Shown one piece after another: positions 52,003 to 61,469 of a stretch of DNA of 64,000 nucleotides. Source of the DNA: an uncultured Prevotella sp. (lineage in GTDB: Bacteria > Bacteroidota > Bacteroidia > Bacteroidales > Bacteroidaceae). Position numbers and translations under genes: made by a program. The notes under the pieces are model-generated. The model did not search any database. It saw only the letters and a program-made list of their open reading frames with translations, and had not been told where the DNA came from. The DNA lies in contig CAKPYB010000007.1 in the NCBI GenBank assembly GCA_934202525.1, positions 1 through 64,000 on the forward strand, given 5' to 3'. Each line of letters starts with the position of its first letter. Positions within the stretch are counted from its first letter, which is position 1.

Positions 52003-53148
52003 TTATTCAGCTGCATTGTTATCATTGAATGTAGCAACACGGTTGAACTCAACCTGCTTGAAGAGCTTGTCAGTAGCACCCATACCCTTAGCCTGAAGAC
52101 GATTTGCGCTAATCTTGTAAGTCTTAACGAGAATGTTCTTTACAGCATTGGCACGAGCCTCAGAAAGTTTCTGGTTAAGTTCCTTAGAACCCTCTGGAGA
52201 TGCATAACCCTTAATTTCAACCTTAGCATTTGGATGATTCTTCATATACTGAGCAATCATCTCGATGTTTGGCATCTGGCTACGCTCTACTTTTGACTTA
52301 CCTACAGTAAACAATACTGTTGGCTGCAAATTGGTAGCAGTAGCTGGCTTTACATACTTAGGAGCCTTCTGGCACTCATTGAGCGCATTCTGGAGATCCT
52401 TGATCTGCTTGTCCTTAGCTGCGAGTTCAGAATCCTTGCTATTCAAGTCGTTGCGGAGGTTGTTGATCTGACCATTCAAACCATCAATCTCGTTCTGGTC
52501 GCGTGGAGTTACGATAGTGAAGTTGTGAGAGTTGTTAGAACCCTTGAACTTGTAGTTAACACCCACCTTAACCTGGAAAGCAGACTTGTTAACATCAAAC
52601 TGGCAACCATTGCAAGCACTCTTGTTGTCGTGAAGGAACCAATTCATAGATGGCTCTACATATACCTGCCAAGCCTTGTTTGCGCCAAGGTTGAATGCGA
52701 AGTCAACACCTGCGTTAGCTGTGAGGGCATTGAGGTTGCCATTATGAAGGTTGAAAGAGTGGTAACCACCAATGCCTGCCAATGGGATGATTTCGAATTT
52801 ACGTGGCTCACCCTTGTAACCCAAGAAGAGGTTTGTTGCATTGATAGTACCGATGAACTTACCGCTTGCACCACGAACCAAAGTCTTATGTGTAAAAGGC
52901 AGGTTGCGGTTACGAGCATAGAGGTCAGCCTCTACAGCAGCACCCCAAACTGGAGTAAACCACTTTCCGAGACGTACACCTACTGAAGGATTTACGTTCT
53001 TGAACCATGCATTGTGAGTAGTCTTTGTAGCAGCTCCAACGTTTACACCAAGATACCAATTGTCAAAGAACTTGCTCTCCTGTGTAGTCTGAGCAGATGC
53101 AGATACTGCCATTACGGCAGCAGCAAACATTAATACTAACTTTTTCAT
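52003..53148 (-). CDS. OmpA-family outer-membrane protein
   Basis: A 381-aa outer-membrane protein with a signal peptide (ending AVSASAQ). The N-terminal about 210 residues form an OmpA-like beta-barrel (GVNVGAATKTTHNAWFKNVNPSVGVRLGKWF...). A coiled-coil linker follows (NLRNDLNSKDSELAAKDKQI), then the peptidoglycan-binding OmpA domain (VEIKGYASPEGSKELNQKLSEARANAVKNIL). Such proteins are abundant in Bacteroidetes and anchor the outer membrane to the cell wall. It has a strong promoter. Confidence 0.92.
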   Translation of the reverse strand: MKKLVLMFAAAVMAVSASAQTTQESKFFDNWYLGVNVGAATKTTHNAWFKNVNPSVGVRLGKWFTPVWGAAVEADLYARNRNLPFTHKTLVRGASGKFIGTINATNLFLGYKGEPRKFEIIPLAGIGGYHSFNLHNGNLNALTANAGVDFAFNLGANKAWQVYVEPSMNWFLHDNKSACNGCQFDVNKSAFQVKVGVNYKFKGSNNSHNFTIVTPRDQNEIDGLNGQINNLRNDLNSKDSELAAKDKQIKDLQNALNECQKAPKYVKPATATNLQPTVLFTVGKSKVERSQMPNIEMIAQYMKNHPNAKVEIKGYASPEGSKELNQKLSEARANAVKNILVKTYKISANRLQAKGMGATDKLFKQVEFNRVATFNDNNAAE

Positions 53149-53203
53149 TTTCTCTCTAAAATTTGATTTTATATAAATTACTTAAAACTTCATTTTCAGG
53201 GTG

Positions 53204-53235
53204 CAAAATAATAAAAAAAATTATTAACTACCAAA
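53204..53235 (-). promoter_or_regulatory. Promoter of the OmpA-family gene
   Basis: On the minus strand TTTG (53232-53235) lies 20 bp from TTATTTTG (53204-53211), a -7 box with one mismatch. Upstream to 53386 is A/T-rich with nothing else seen. Confidence 0.65.
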
Positions 53236-53386
53236 TTTTTGGCCATATTTTATGCTGTAAAACATAAAAAATGGAGAAAAAGAACATTTTAATATCCTAT
53301 TTCTCCATTCTATTTTACTCAAAATGAATAATCTGAGCCATTTTTGGTTCTATCCGTTTCTATCAGAAAACATCTTCTGAAGAAAG

Positions 53387-55987
53387 CTAAAGTTCGAAAA
53401 CCTGAGCGCTTCTGCCTGCGATGGTTACCTGCATGTTTCCCAAGCCAGAAACCGAGAGTTTCAGCGTGCGAGGCAAGGCATTCACCACTTTAAGCCAGGT
53501 TTTGCCCGATTTAGAATCCTTCACCACACTGGTGCCCACATATTTCTTCAGCGCATCCGGCAGACTGAGCACGGATGAAATGTAGAGGTCACCGGCATGC
53601 TGACCGAACATCTTCTGCATCTTGTAACTCTCGCTCGCGCGTACATTATTATTATCAAAGTAAATCATGTCCGGCTGCCAGTTGCTGTATCCGTCCTTAC
53701 ACAAGAGAGGAGCATAGGATGTCATTTCTACCACATCGCCGTTGCGCTCCACATTGCAGAGGTGGATGCCCTCAGCCAGCGCATTGTCTACCGCATTGGC
53801 ACCGCGAGATGCATATTCGCCCAGATAAACCTTAGGAGCCTTGCGGTCGTAATGGTCGTAATAATCCTGATGGTTCAGGAACCAGCCCGGCTGCTCATAA
53901 TAATGCTCGTCTACGGCATCAATCCAGCACTTGTTTTCGCGGGCAATCTTCCAACCCTCAATATAATCGGAAGACGGGAAGTGGAACGGACCTACGGTAC
54001 CTACCACCTCGAGCTGAGGATACTTCTGCTTCACTGCCTTGCAGATCATCAGGTAGCGCTGCTCGAAATCGGTAGAGATGAGGTCTTCGTTGCCGATGCC
54101 TATCATCTTGAGGTTGAACGGAACCGGATGCCCCGCATCGGCTCTCATCTTAGCCCACTTAGAGGTGGCAGGGTCGCCATTCGCCCATTCTACCAAGTCT
54201 AGCACGTCCTGAATATACTGCGGCATCTCGCTCATCGGGATTCCGCCCTGCTGACCAGCCACTCCGCGCTCATCTGCCACAGAGTTCTGACAAGGAACAC
54301 CTGCCGCCAATACAGGCAGCGGCTCGGCTCCCATATCCTCGCACCACTGGAAATACTCATAGAAACCCAGCTGGCGGGTCTGATGGTATCCCCAGATGTT
54401 GTAGGCTGGCTTGCGATCTTTCTGCGGACCCACGCTCTCCTTCCAGTGGTAAATGTTCTTGAGCCCCTGACCGTGGAGCATGCAGCCGCCCGGGAAGCGC
54501 ACGAAGCGAGGCTTCAGGTCGGCAATGGCCTCGGCAAGGTCTTTACGCAGTCCATGACCCTTGTAAGTATCTTGTGGTTTGAGACTTACCAAATCTACCG
54601 CCACTTTCTGCTCGCCCTTAGGCAAGATGGCGAACCGGATGTTCTTGCCCAGTTTGCCCTCCTTGGTGGTGGCTTCGCTGGCGAGTTCGCCCTCATATTT
54701 ATCGGTCACGATGAGCTGCGCCTTATATTCCTTCCAGTCTGCGCCCTGCACCTTGATCTTGGTCTGGCATACAGGCAATCCCTCCTGGTTTACGAGCGCC
54801 AGGGTGAGGTCTTTCTTCTTGGCATCGATGCAGCGGGCGTGCAGGCTCACCTCGTAGATGGCCGGCTGATGCTTACCCTCCTTGCCCTCAACGGCAGCTC
54901 CGCGACGTATGGCGATGCCGTCCCAACCTATATTATAAATAGGTGTAGCGCCCAGAACGGCATAATGGGCATTGTTCTGGCTCACCCCGTTTTCGGTGGC
55001 GATGCCCTCTTTCTCTACCCCCACCCATGCCGTGGTGGCATTCCACTGGTGGCGGTGGTCTTCCTTGTTATACTCAAAGTCGCCGTTCTGCAACATTTCT
55101 GCAGAGAGTCCTCCGTCGGCAGCGCGGCTGATGTCTTCGAAGAAGATACCCATCAGCTTGTTGGAGATGCGGTGGGATTTCTGTGGATTGATACTGAGGT
55201 TGGCAGGGATTTCCGAATCTTTCGGCAGGTCGATGTGGTTGTCCTTGGCATAAGCTGCGAGGTCGGCATCGGTCTTCGGCATCGGCTGGGCGTTGAGTTT
55301 TGCCTCTTCAGAGAGGGCGTGGAACCAGGAACGGATGTAGTTGAGATGCACTGCCGGCACCTCGAAATCGCAGCCATGGAAGAGTTTTCCGCCGATGGTT
55401 GCGGTGTCGCGCTGCCAGAGTATCTCGTCGGCAGAAGCTTCCAGCGTATCTTCCTTGAAGGTACGGAAATCGTTGCTTGCCTGTACGTATCGCTTGCCCT
55501 TGGATGTCTTGAGATAGATGTCGAAGTTGCCGTCATCCATCTGATAGGCAGCCACATCCTTCACGCCTTTTTCGCGGATGATGGGATAATCCTGCGGGCG
55601 CCAGGTGATGAGGTCTTCAGAATAGGCTACGGCAAACTGCGGTGCATGCTGGTTCACGCTCCAGAGTGCGCGCCATGTGCCGTCGTTAGCTTTTACCACG
55701 AAGGGGTTATACATCTTCTTTTCAGCTCCCCACGGACCGTAGTCGCTGGCGCAGAGCTGTCCTACATCCACCCAACGCTCATCGTCGGTGAAATAAGCCA
55801 GATGCAAGCCCTGGTTGGGTGCTGGCGAATAGATGAATATCTGGCAGATGGAGTCCTTGCCCTGTATGGTGTATGCAGGGGCATCCTTGTCTATTTGCTT
55901 CTGCATCTGCTGTCTGCTGACAGCCTGACTGGCACTGGCAGCTGCCACGAGCAGCGCTGATGTAAATATGTACTTTAGTTTTATCAT
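53387..55987 (-). CDS. Exported alpha-L-arabinofuranosidase (GH51) with N-terminal propeller-like region
   Basis: An 866-aa exported glycosidase (signal ending SASQAV). Residues about 330-866 form a GH51 arabinofuranosidase: RFVRFPGGCMLHG, the acid/base Glu in KMIGIGNED, DEHYYEQPGWF and the nucleophile Glu in VYLGEYASRG. Before this is a carbohydrate-binding-like region (NGDFEYNKEDHRHQWN). Residues about 40-240 resemble part of a five-bladed GH43-type propeller (PFVVKANDGTWRALWSVN, FAVAYSEDLITWRPQDYPII), but I see no full catalytic set, so it may be a binding or remnant domain. It would release arabinose from plant arabinans or arabinoxylans. Confidence 0.88.
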   Translation of the reverse strand: MIKLKYIFTSALLVAAASASQAVSRQQMQKQIDKDAPAYTIQGKDSICQIFIYSPAPNQGLHLAYFTDDERWVDVGQLCASDYGPWGAEKKMYNPFVVKANDGTWRALWSVNQHAPQFAVAYSEDLITWRPQDYPIIREKGVKDVAAYQMDDGNFDIYLKTSKGKRYVQASNDFRTFKEDTLEASADEILWQRDTATIGGKLFHGCDFEVPAVHLNYIRSWFHALSEEAKLNAQPMPKTDADLAAYAKDNHIDLPKDSEIPANLSINPQKSHRISNKLMGIFFEDISRAADGGLSAEMLQNGDFEYNKEDHRHQWNATTAWVGVEKEGIATENGVSQNNAHYAVLGATPIYNIGWDGIAIRRGAAVEGKEGKHQPAIYEVSLHARCIDAKKKDLTLALVNQEGLPVCQTKIKVQGADWKEYKAQLIVTDKYEGELASEATTKEGKLGKNIRFAILPKGEQKVAVDLVSLKPQDTYKGHGLRKDLAEAIADLKPRFVRFPGGCMLHGQGLKNIYHWKESVGPQKDRKPAYNIWGYHQTRQLGFYEYFQWCEDMGAEPLPVLAAGVPCQNSVADERGVAGQQGGIPMSEMPQYIQDVLDLVEWANGDPATSKWAKMRADAGHPVPFNLKMIGIGNEDLISTDFEQRYLMICKAVKQKYPQLEVVGTVGPFHFPSSDYIEGWKIARENKCWIDAVDEHYYEQPGWFLNHQDYYDHYDRKAPKVYLGEYASRGANAVDNALAEGIHLCNVERNGDVVEMTSYAPLLCKDGYSNWQPDMIYFDNNNVRASESYKMQKMFGQHAGDLYISSVLSLPDALKKYVGTSVVKDSKSGKTWLKVVNALPRTLKLSVSGLGNMQVTIAGRSAQVFEL

Positions 55988-56047
55988 GTTTCTATATTTT
56001 TAGATTAATATTGTTTGTTCATTTTACACTATTTCTCTCGGCTTGAT

Positions 56048-56078
56048 AAAAAGGCAGAGTGCATCACTGCACCCTGCC
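56048..56078 (-). terminator. Terminator after folD
   Basis: On the minus strand GGCAGGGTGCA pairs with TGCACTCTGCC around a 4-nt loop (one G-T pair), then five T. It is 79 bp after the folD stop. Confidence 0.88.
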
Positions 56079-56156
56079 CCACAAATTAGAGAGTTATAAA
56101 AAATCAAGTATGCAGTGACTTAAGCACTGCTTCTTTCTGAAATAATTATCTTCTTT

Positions 56157-57035
56157 CTAGCTGTAATATTCCTTCTTGCCGGCAGCCAGCGTATTCTTCA
56201 TCAGCGAACAGATGGTCATCGGACCAACGCCTCCCGGAACAGGAGTGATGAAGGAGCACTTCTCTGCCACCTCGTCGAATTTCACATCACCGTTCAGGCG
56301 GAAACCACTTTTCTTCGTAACATCAGGCACGCGGGTGGTACCCACATCAATGACTACGGCTCCCGGCTTCACCATATCGGCTGTCACGAAATCAGGACGG
56401 CCTATGGCTGCGATGATGATATCTGCCTCCTGGCACTCCTTCTTCAAATTCTTGGAATGGGAGTGGCATACGGTGACGGTAGCATCGCCATACTGCTTCT
56501 GCATCATCAGCTGAGCCATTGGCTTGCCTACGATGTTGCTTCGGCCCAGAATGACGCATTTCTTGCCACTGGTCTCAATATTGTAATGCTGCAGCAGGGT
56601 GAGGATACCGAGCGGAGTGGCAGAGATGAAACAAGGCATGCCGAGCGACATTCTGCCCACGTTTACTGGGTGGAATCCGTCTACATCCTTGCGGTAATCT
56701 ATTGCCATGGTCACCTTCTGCTCATCGATGTGCTTAGGCAGAGGAAGCTGAACGATAAATCCGTCAACATCATCATCCTGGTTCAGCTTGTCTACACACC
56801 GCAGGAGCTCTTCTTCGGTAACATCCTCCTCATAACGGATGAGGGTCGACTTAAATCCACACTTCTCGCAGGCCAGCACCTTGTTTTTCACATAGGTTTC
56901 GCTGCCTCCGTCGTGCCCTACGAGCACGGCTACCAGGTGTGGCTGCTTGCCACCGTCGGCAACAATCTGTGCCACCTCCTGGGCTATCTGTTCCTTGATG
57001 GCGGCTGCCGTCGCCTTTCCGTCTATAAGCTGCAT
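56157..57035 (-). CDS. folD: Methylenetetrahydrofolate dehydrogenase/cyclohydrolase
   Basis: FolD (292 aa) interconverts methylene- and formyl-tetrahydrofolate. The catalytic Lys is in [17 protein letters not shown], the substrate motif is [12 protein letters not shown] and the dinucleotide-binding motif is [14 protein letters not shown], with [11 protein letters not shown] near the end. It starts 31 bp after ffh, probably in one operon. Confidence 0.96.
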   Translation of the reverse strand: MQLIDGKATAAAIKEQIAQEVAQIVADGGKQPHLVAVLVGHDGGSETYVKNKVLACEKCGFKSTLIRYEEDVTEEELLRCVDKLNQDDDVDGFIVQLPLPKHIDEQKVTMAIDYRKDVDGFHPVNVGRMSLGMPCFISATPLGILTLLQHYNIETSGKKCVILGRSNIVGKPMAQLMMQKQYGDATVTVCHSHSKNLKKECQEADIIIAAIGRPDFVTADMVKPGAVVIDVGTTRVPDVTKKSGFRLNGDVKFDEVAEKCSFITPVPGGVGPMTICSLMKNTLAAGKKEYYS

Positions 57036-57066
57036 TTTTATTCTTATTTTAACGTTTATACTTTTC

Positions 57067-58419
57067 TTACATGCCCGGCATCTTAGGCATGCCTGGCATA
57101 CCCTTCATGCGGCTCATCATCTGCGCCATTTTGTTGCCGGTCATCATCTGCATCATCTTGCGGGTCTGGTCAAACTGCTTGATGAGTTTGTTCACCTCCT
57201 GAATGTTGGTGCCCGAACCCTTAGCGATGCGCTGGCGGCGTGATGTGTTGAGGATGGCTGGGTTGGTGCGCTCCTTAGGAGTCATACTCTGGATGATGGC
57301 CTCTACGCCCTTGAATGCATCCTCTGGGATATCTACGTCGCGGATAGCCTTACCTACACCCGGAATCATCGCTGCGAGATCCTTGATGTTACCCATCTTC
57401 TTGATCTGCTGGATCTGGTTGTAGAAATCGTTGAAGTCGAACTGGTTCTTTCTGATTTTCTTCTCCAGTTTCTTGGCCTCTTCCAGGTCGAACTGCTCCT
57501 GTGCGCGCTCTACGAGGGATACCACGTCACCCATGCCGAGGATTCGGTCTGCCATACGAGCTGGGTGGAATACATCAATGGCCTCCATCTTCTCACCGGT
57601 ACCGATAAACTTGATTGGCTTGGTTACCACGGTACGGATACTGAGGGCAGCACCACCACGGGTATCACCATCGAGCTTGGTGAGAACAACGCCGTTGAAG
57701 TCGAGACGATCATTAAATTCCTTGGCTGTGTTTACGGCATCCTGACCGGTCATGGAGTCAACCACGAAGAGGGTTTCGTCTGGACGGAGATGATTTTTGA
57801 GATTGCTGATCTCGTTCATCATCTGCTCATCAATGGCGAGACGTCCGGCTGTATCGACGATTACCACATCGTTGCCGTTAGTCTTAGCCTGCTGGATGGC
57901 ATGGTCGGCGATACTGAGCACATCCTTGTTCTCAGGCTCGCTGTATACCGGAACACCCACCTGCTCACCCACTACATGGAGCTGCTGGATAGCTGCCGGA
58001 CGGTAAACGTCGCAGGCCACGAGCAATGGCTTCTTGCCTTTCTTGGTCTTGAGCATGTTGGCAAGCTTGCCACTGAAGGTAGTCTTACCCGAACCCTGCA
58101 GACCGCTCATGAGGATGACGGCCGGATGACTTTCGAGCTTCAATGGGGCTTCTTCGCCGCCCATGAGTTCTTCCAGTTCATCGTGCACCAACTTGATCAT
58201 CAACTGTCCCGGCTTTACAGCAGTAAGTACATTCATGCCGAGTGCTTTCTCCTTCACCTTATTGGTGAATTCCTTAGCTACTTTATAGTTTACGTCGGCG
58301 TCGAGGAGTGCACGGCGCACATCCTTCATGGTTTCCGCCACGTTGATTTCTGTAATTTTTCCCTCGCCCTTCAATATTTTGAATGAGCGTTCCAGTCTAT
58401 CACTTAAATTTTCAAACAT
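57067..58419 (-). CDS. ffh: Signal recognition particle protein Ffh
   Basis: Ffh (450 aa) is the SRP GTPase that targets membrane proteins. The N domain precedes a G domain with G1 [21 protein letters not shown] and [10 protein letters not shown]. The C-terminal M domain is Met-rich ([29 protein letters not shown] split over the last 30 residues) and binds signal peptides. folD follows. Confidence 0.97.
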   Translation of the reverse strand: MFENLSDRLERSFKILKGEGKITEINVAETMKDVRRALLDADVNYKVAKEFTNKVKEKALGMNVLTAVKPGQLMIKLVHDELEELMGGEEAPLKLESHPAVILMSGLQGSGKTTFSGKLANMLKTKKGKKPLLVACDVYRPAAIQQLHVVGEQVGVPVYSEPENKDVLSIADHAIQQAKTNGNDVVIVDTAGRLAIDEQMMNEISNLKNHLRPDETLFVVDSMTGQDAVNTAKEFNDRLDFNGVVLTKLDGDTRGGAALSIRTVVTKPIKFIGTGEKMEAIDVFHPARMADRILGMGDVVSLVERAQEQFDLEEAKKLEKKIRKNQFDFNDFYNQIQQIKKMGNIKDLAAMIPGVGKAIRDVDIPEDAFKGVEAIIQSMTPKERTNPAILNTSRRQRIAKGSGTNIQEVNKLIKQFDQTRKMMQMMTGNKMAQMMSRMKGMPGMPKMPGM

Positions 58420-58444
58420 TTTTCTTTCTTTATATTTTTGGCTA

Positions 58445-58475
58445 CAAAGATACGACTTTTTTTCGAGAAAGCCAA
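58445..58475 (-). promoter_or_regulatory. ffh promoter
   Basis: TATCTTTG on the minus strand (58445-58452) with TTGG 19 bp upstream (58472-58475), a near-consensus -33. It is 26 bp before the ffh start. Confidence 0.55.
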
Positions 58476-58561
58476 CTTGTTTATGCTTTTTTTTATCCCG
58501 TCGGCTAAAATAGCTGTCGCTCTGCCTTTCCCAAGTTCATTTCTTCAGTTTTCTCTTGTGC

Positions 58562-59221
58562 TTATTTTTCAGGATTCTCCTTCTTTTTCGATTTTGATTC
58601 AGCATCAGAAGTTGCTTTTTCCTCTTCTGTAGCCATTTCAGAAGGAGGATCTTTCTTTAAAGCCGAGACATCATACGGATTAGTCAATTCATACTTCTTC
58701 CCCGTTGCTTTTTCATAAGCAGCTACAACCGGATCCTTATGTTCCATTTTTTCAAATACCTTTTTAGCCTGTTGCAGATGCTTTCTATCACGTTTCCCCT
58801 GTTTATCCATCCAGCCGAAAGCATCAAACCCGATGCCAGCAGATGAAGTTGGCAAAGAGTTTATCTTCTCCAGAATATCCTCTTCCATGTTTTTGATGCC
58901 TTCCTGATTCTTGCCCCAAACTGTCACTTCGCCTAATTGTTTGGCATCCGGCAAGAGAAACAGAGTATCCGGCAGTTCCTTGTACCGGATAGTTGCCTTC
59001 ATAAAACCTGGTTTCGATACGGTTGCCGAGTCAAACTGATAGCGCATCGTCCAATAGCCCCGATAATCTGTTCTTGCCCAATGATTGTTATTGGTATGAA
59101 TAAGTGCTTCACGAATAGGCACATGATTTTCTGCCGATGCGATAACACAAGTTTTCTGCGCATAGGCTACCTGCCCTAATATGGCAAGCAATACTGTTAA
59201 AATCAATATGATACGCTTCAT
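58562..59221 (-). CDS. Exported protein with carboxypeptidase-regulatory-like domain
   Basis: A 219-aa exported protein (signal MKRIILILTVLLAILGQVAYA). Residues about 25-95 look like a CarboxypepD_reg-type beta-sandwich (CVIASAENHVPIREALIHTNNNHWARTDYRGYWTMRY...ATIRYKELPDTLFLLPDAKQLGEVTVWG), the plug-proximal domain common in Bacteroidetes envelope proteins. The C-terminal half is charged and ends in a Lys/Glu-rich tail. Its role is unknown. Confidence 0.75.
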   Translation of the reverse strand: MKRIILILTVLLAILGQVAYAQKTCVIASAENHVPIREALIHTNNNHWARTDYRGYWTMRYQFDSATVSKPGFMKATIRYKELPDTLFLLPDAKQLGEVTVWGKNQEGIKNMEEDILEKINSLPTSSAGIGFDAFGWMDKQGKRDRKHLQQAKKVFEKMEHKDPVVAAYEKATGKKYELTNPYDVSALKKDPPSEMATEEEKATSDAESKSKKKENPEK

Positions 59222-59400
59222 GCTTTTTCTCTGATTTATATCTTTATCTTTGTACCAGACAAATTACTTATTCTTACTATATATGAATCTGATACAAAAG
59301 TAATGATTAAATCTGATACTTCATTAAATTCCCCAAGAAGTTTAAGTTCATTTAAAGAGTAATGTAAAAAAATTAAGCGTCTATAACAGTTGGTCGATTT
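59222..59400. other. Intergenic stretch before the repeat arrays
   Basis: No ORF. TGATAC at 59291 and TGATACTTC at 59315 match the motif of the 20-kb palindromic element. Confidence 0.6.
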
Positions 59401-59460
59401 ATATAGTATCATTCAAAGGTATATAGTATCATTCAAAGGTATATAGTATCATTCAAAGGA
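59401..59460. repeat. Three perfect 20-bp tandem repeats
   Basis: ATATAGTATCATTCAAAGGT is present three times head to tail (the last base of the third copy is A). Each contains AGTATCAT, the motif of the element at 19861-20646. Confidence 0.97.
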
Positions 59461-59506
59461 AAGATATGGTGTTTTCAACACTAAGAAATATTTTTATAAG
59501 TAAAAG

Positions 59507-59682
59507 CATATAGCCTTTAGAGTTCTTGCATATAGTCTTTTTAGTCAAAACACATAGCTTCCCAGATATTACCACTAGGCTCAGCAGCTCTGCCGAGCCT
59601 AGTCAGCAGGTCTGCCGACTGCAGTCAGCACATCTGCCGAGCCTAGTGACAAATCCCAGTAAAAGCAGTTCCGTTACTGCAG
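59507..59682. repeat. Second 22-bp-period array with palindromic units
   Basis: Units start at 59507, 59529, 59551, 59573, 59595, 59617, 59639 and 59661. The first three share CATATAG or CACATAG; the middle ones share TCAGCA (59581, 59603, 59625) and TCTGCCGA. CACTAGGCTCaGCAG (59573) and CTGCcGAGCCTAGTG (to 59648) form a large inverted repeat, and GACTGCAGTC (59617) is a perfect palindrome. The last unit has GCAGT/ACTGC and TTTT toward the minus strand and may act as the gltD terminator. Confidence 0.88.
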
Positions 59683-59716
59683 AAATAATTCACTTAATTC
59701 TATTGAATTCATTTCA

Positions 59717-61198
59717 TTATTCTACTATTCCACGTTGCTCGATTCTCTTAGCCTCTTCAAGAAGCTTGATGGCATCTACATACTGAGCGATGCCCTGAGC
59801 CACCTCCTTGGCAGCCTTCATTGCCAGGACTACAGTCTGCGGACGGTGTACTACATCACCTCCGGCAAACACACCGCGACGGGTGGTCATACCGAACGGA
59901 CGTTCAACAACTTTTACATATCCCTTCTCATCCACCTCGATTCCGGCAGTGGTAGAAACGATACGGTTGGCAGGTCTTGAACCGATAGCGAGATAGATTC
60001 TGTCGAATTTTTCTACCCTTTCACCCTCAGGAGTGTTCAGCACACAGCTTCCCAGACGGCCGTTTTTGCCCTTCAGAAAGGCCTCGACGGTAGTTTTCCA
60101 CTCAAATTTCACGCCTTCCTTCACAGCATCTTCATATTCGCTCCGGATGGCAGGCATCTCTTCCTGGGTCTTACGGTACAGCACGGTAACGTCGGCACCC
60201 AGTCGGATAGCGGTACGGGCAGCATCCATGGCCACGTTTCCGCCGCCAATGACACCCACCTTCTCACCGTCGCGCAGCGGAACCATGTCGCGGGTCAAAG
60301 CGCCTTCGTTATAGGCATTCACGTTATGCAGAAAGTATGTACTCTGGCTCACACCGTGGAGCTTTGAGCCCGGTGTAGAGTCCATGTTCTGAGGCACGCT
60401 GGTACCTGTGCCCATAAAGATGGCGTCGTAGCCTGCACGGAACAGACTGTCGATGGTCACATTGTTCTCGCCCACCATGCAATTGGTGATAAACTGCACG
60501 CCGAGGGCAGCAATCTTAGCCACCTCATCGCGCACTACCGACTTAGGCAAGCGATACTCAGGAATACCGTACATCAACACGCCTCCCGGCTCAGCCTGGC
60601 CCTCGAAAATGGTGACGTTGAAGCCCTGACGCGCCAGATCGCCGGCTACGGTCAAGCCCGCTGGACCCGAACCGATGACTGCCACACGGCCACGTGTTTT
60701 CTGTGGCAACATCTCGCGCGAAAGGTTCATCTTGGTATCAAAATCGGCAATAAACTGCTCCAGTTTGCCGATCTGTACCGGTTTTCCTTTCTTTCCGAGC
60801 ACGCAGTTGCCCTGACACTGTTTCTCATGAGGGCATACACGGCCACAGATGGCCGGCAGGTTGCTTTTGGCATTGATGATGCTCATCGCTGCACCCATGT
60901 TACCCATAGAAAGTTCGTGTACGAAATCTGGAATGTCGTTACCAATCGGGCATCCCTTCTTGCACTGCGGAATCTTGCAGTGGAGGCAGCGTTTAGCCTC
61001 CTCAATGGCCTCGCGGGTAGAAAACCCCTCGTTCACTACCTGGAAGGCAGCAGCATCCGCCTGCTGTTCAGCTGCATCATTCTGTTTTGCAGCATCGGCA
61101 GTTTCCGTCTGCTTCACTATTGTTTCTGTTGTATTCTGCCCAGCGGTCTGTGCCTCTGCAGCATTCTTCATATTTTTCATTTCTTTCTGTTCACTCAT
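59717..61198 (-). CDS. gltD: Glutamate synthase small-subunit-type oxidoreductase
   Basis: A 493-aa FAD/NADPH protein of the GltD family. Two iron-sulphur motifs (CLHCKIPQCKKGCPIG and CGRVCPHEKQCQGNC) precede the FAD site (AVIGSGPAGLTVAGDLAR) and the NADPH site (GVIGGGNVAMDAARTA). An extra N-terminal tail of about 55 residues is rich in Ala, Gln, Glu and Thr and probably disordered. No large subunit gltB is adjacent, so it may work alone or with a distant partner. Confidence 0.9.
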   Translation of the reverse strand: MSEQKEMKNMKNAAEAQTAGQNTTETIVKQTETADAAKQNDAAEQQADAAAFQVVNEGFSTREAIEEAKRCLHCKIPQCKKGCPIGNDIPDFVHELSMGNMGAAMSIINAKSNLPAICGRVCPHEKQCQGNCVLGKKGKPVQIGKLEQFIADFDTKMNLSREMLPQKTRGRVAVIGSGPAGLTVAGDLARQGFNVTIFEGQAEPGGVLMYGIPEYRLPKSVVRDEVAKIAALGVQFITNCMVGENNVTIDSLFRAGYDAIFMGTGTSVPQNMDSTPGSKLHGVSQSTYFLHNVNAYNEGALTRDMVPLRDGEKVGVIGGGNVAMDAARTAIRLGADVTVLYRKTQEEMPAIRSEYEDAVKEGVKFEWKTTVEAFLKGKNGRLGSCVLNTPEGERVEKFDRIYLAIGSRPANRIVSTTAGIEVDEKGYVKVVERPFGMTTRRGVFAGGDVVHRPQTVVLAMKAAKEVAQGIAQYVDAIKLLEEAKRIEQRGIVE

Positions 61199-61255
61199 AA
61201 TAGAACTGCTCTCCTGTTTTATTGATTCTACAATCTATCCTTTGATTTGTGGGTG

Positions 61256-61263
61256 CAAAGGTA
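61256..61263 (-). promoter_or_regulatory. gltD -7 promoter element
   Basis: CAAAGGTA reads TACCTTTG on the minus strand, 58 bp before the gltD start. No -33 TTTG at 20 bp. Confidence 0.5.
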
Positions 61264-61346
61264 CAAATAATATTTCATAAATCGCCCATCCTCCTTACAT
61301 ATTTTCATTTTTGCCGCTTTTTTCCTTATTATCTACAAAAAAAGCC

Positions 61347-61408
61347 CTACATTCACATGCAAGGCCTTAAAATAAATACTTTTATGAAGGTTCTACATTC
61401 ACATGCAA
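61347..61408. repeat. Direct repeat CTACATTCACATGCAA, two copies
   Basis: The 16-bp sequence is repeated exactly at 61347 and 61393, 46 bp apart, upstream of gltD. It may bind a regulator. Confidence 0.8.
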
Positions 61409-61427
61409 AACTTGCAAATATACGGAG

Positions 61428-61456
61428 GAGAGGGCAATTGTTAAGGTTGCCCTCTC
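61428..61456. terminator. 10-bp perfect hairpin after tyrA
   Basis: GAGAGGGCAA (61428-61437) pairs with TTGCCCTCTC (61447-61456) around a 9-nt loop, 14 bp past the tyrA stop. There is no T-run on the minus strand, so the terminator call is tentative. Confidence 0.5.
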
Positions 61457-61469
61457 AGAAAAAACAATT

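Noticed and set aside
54383..55960. 525-aa plus-strand ORF opposite the GH51 gene
   Set aside because: Antisense shadow of a GC-rich coding region; no recognisable motif.
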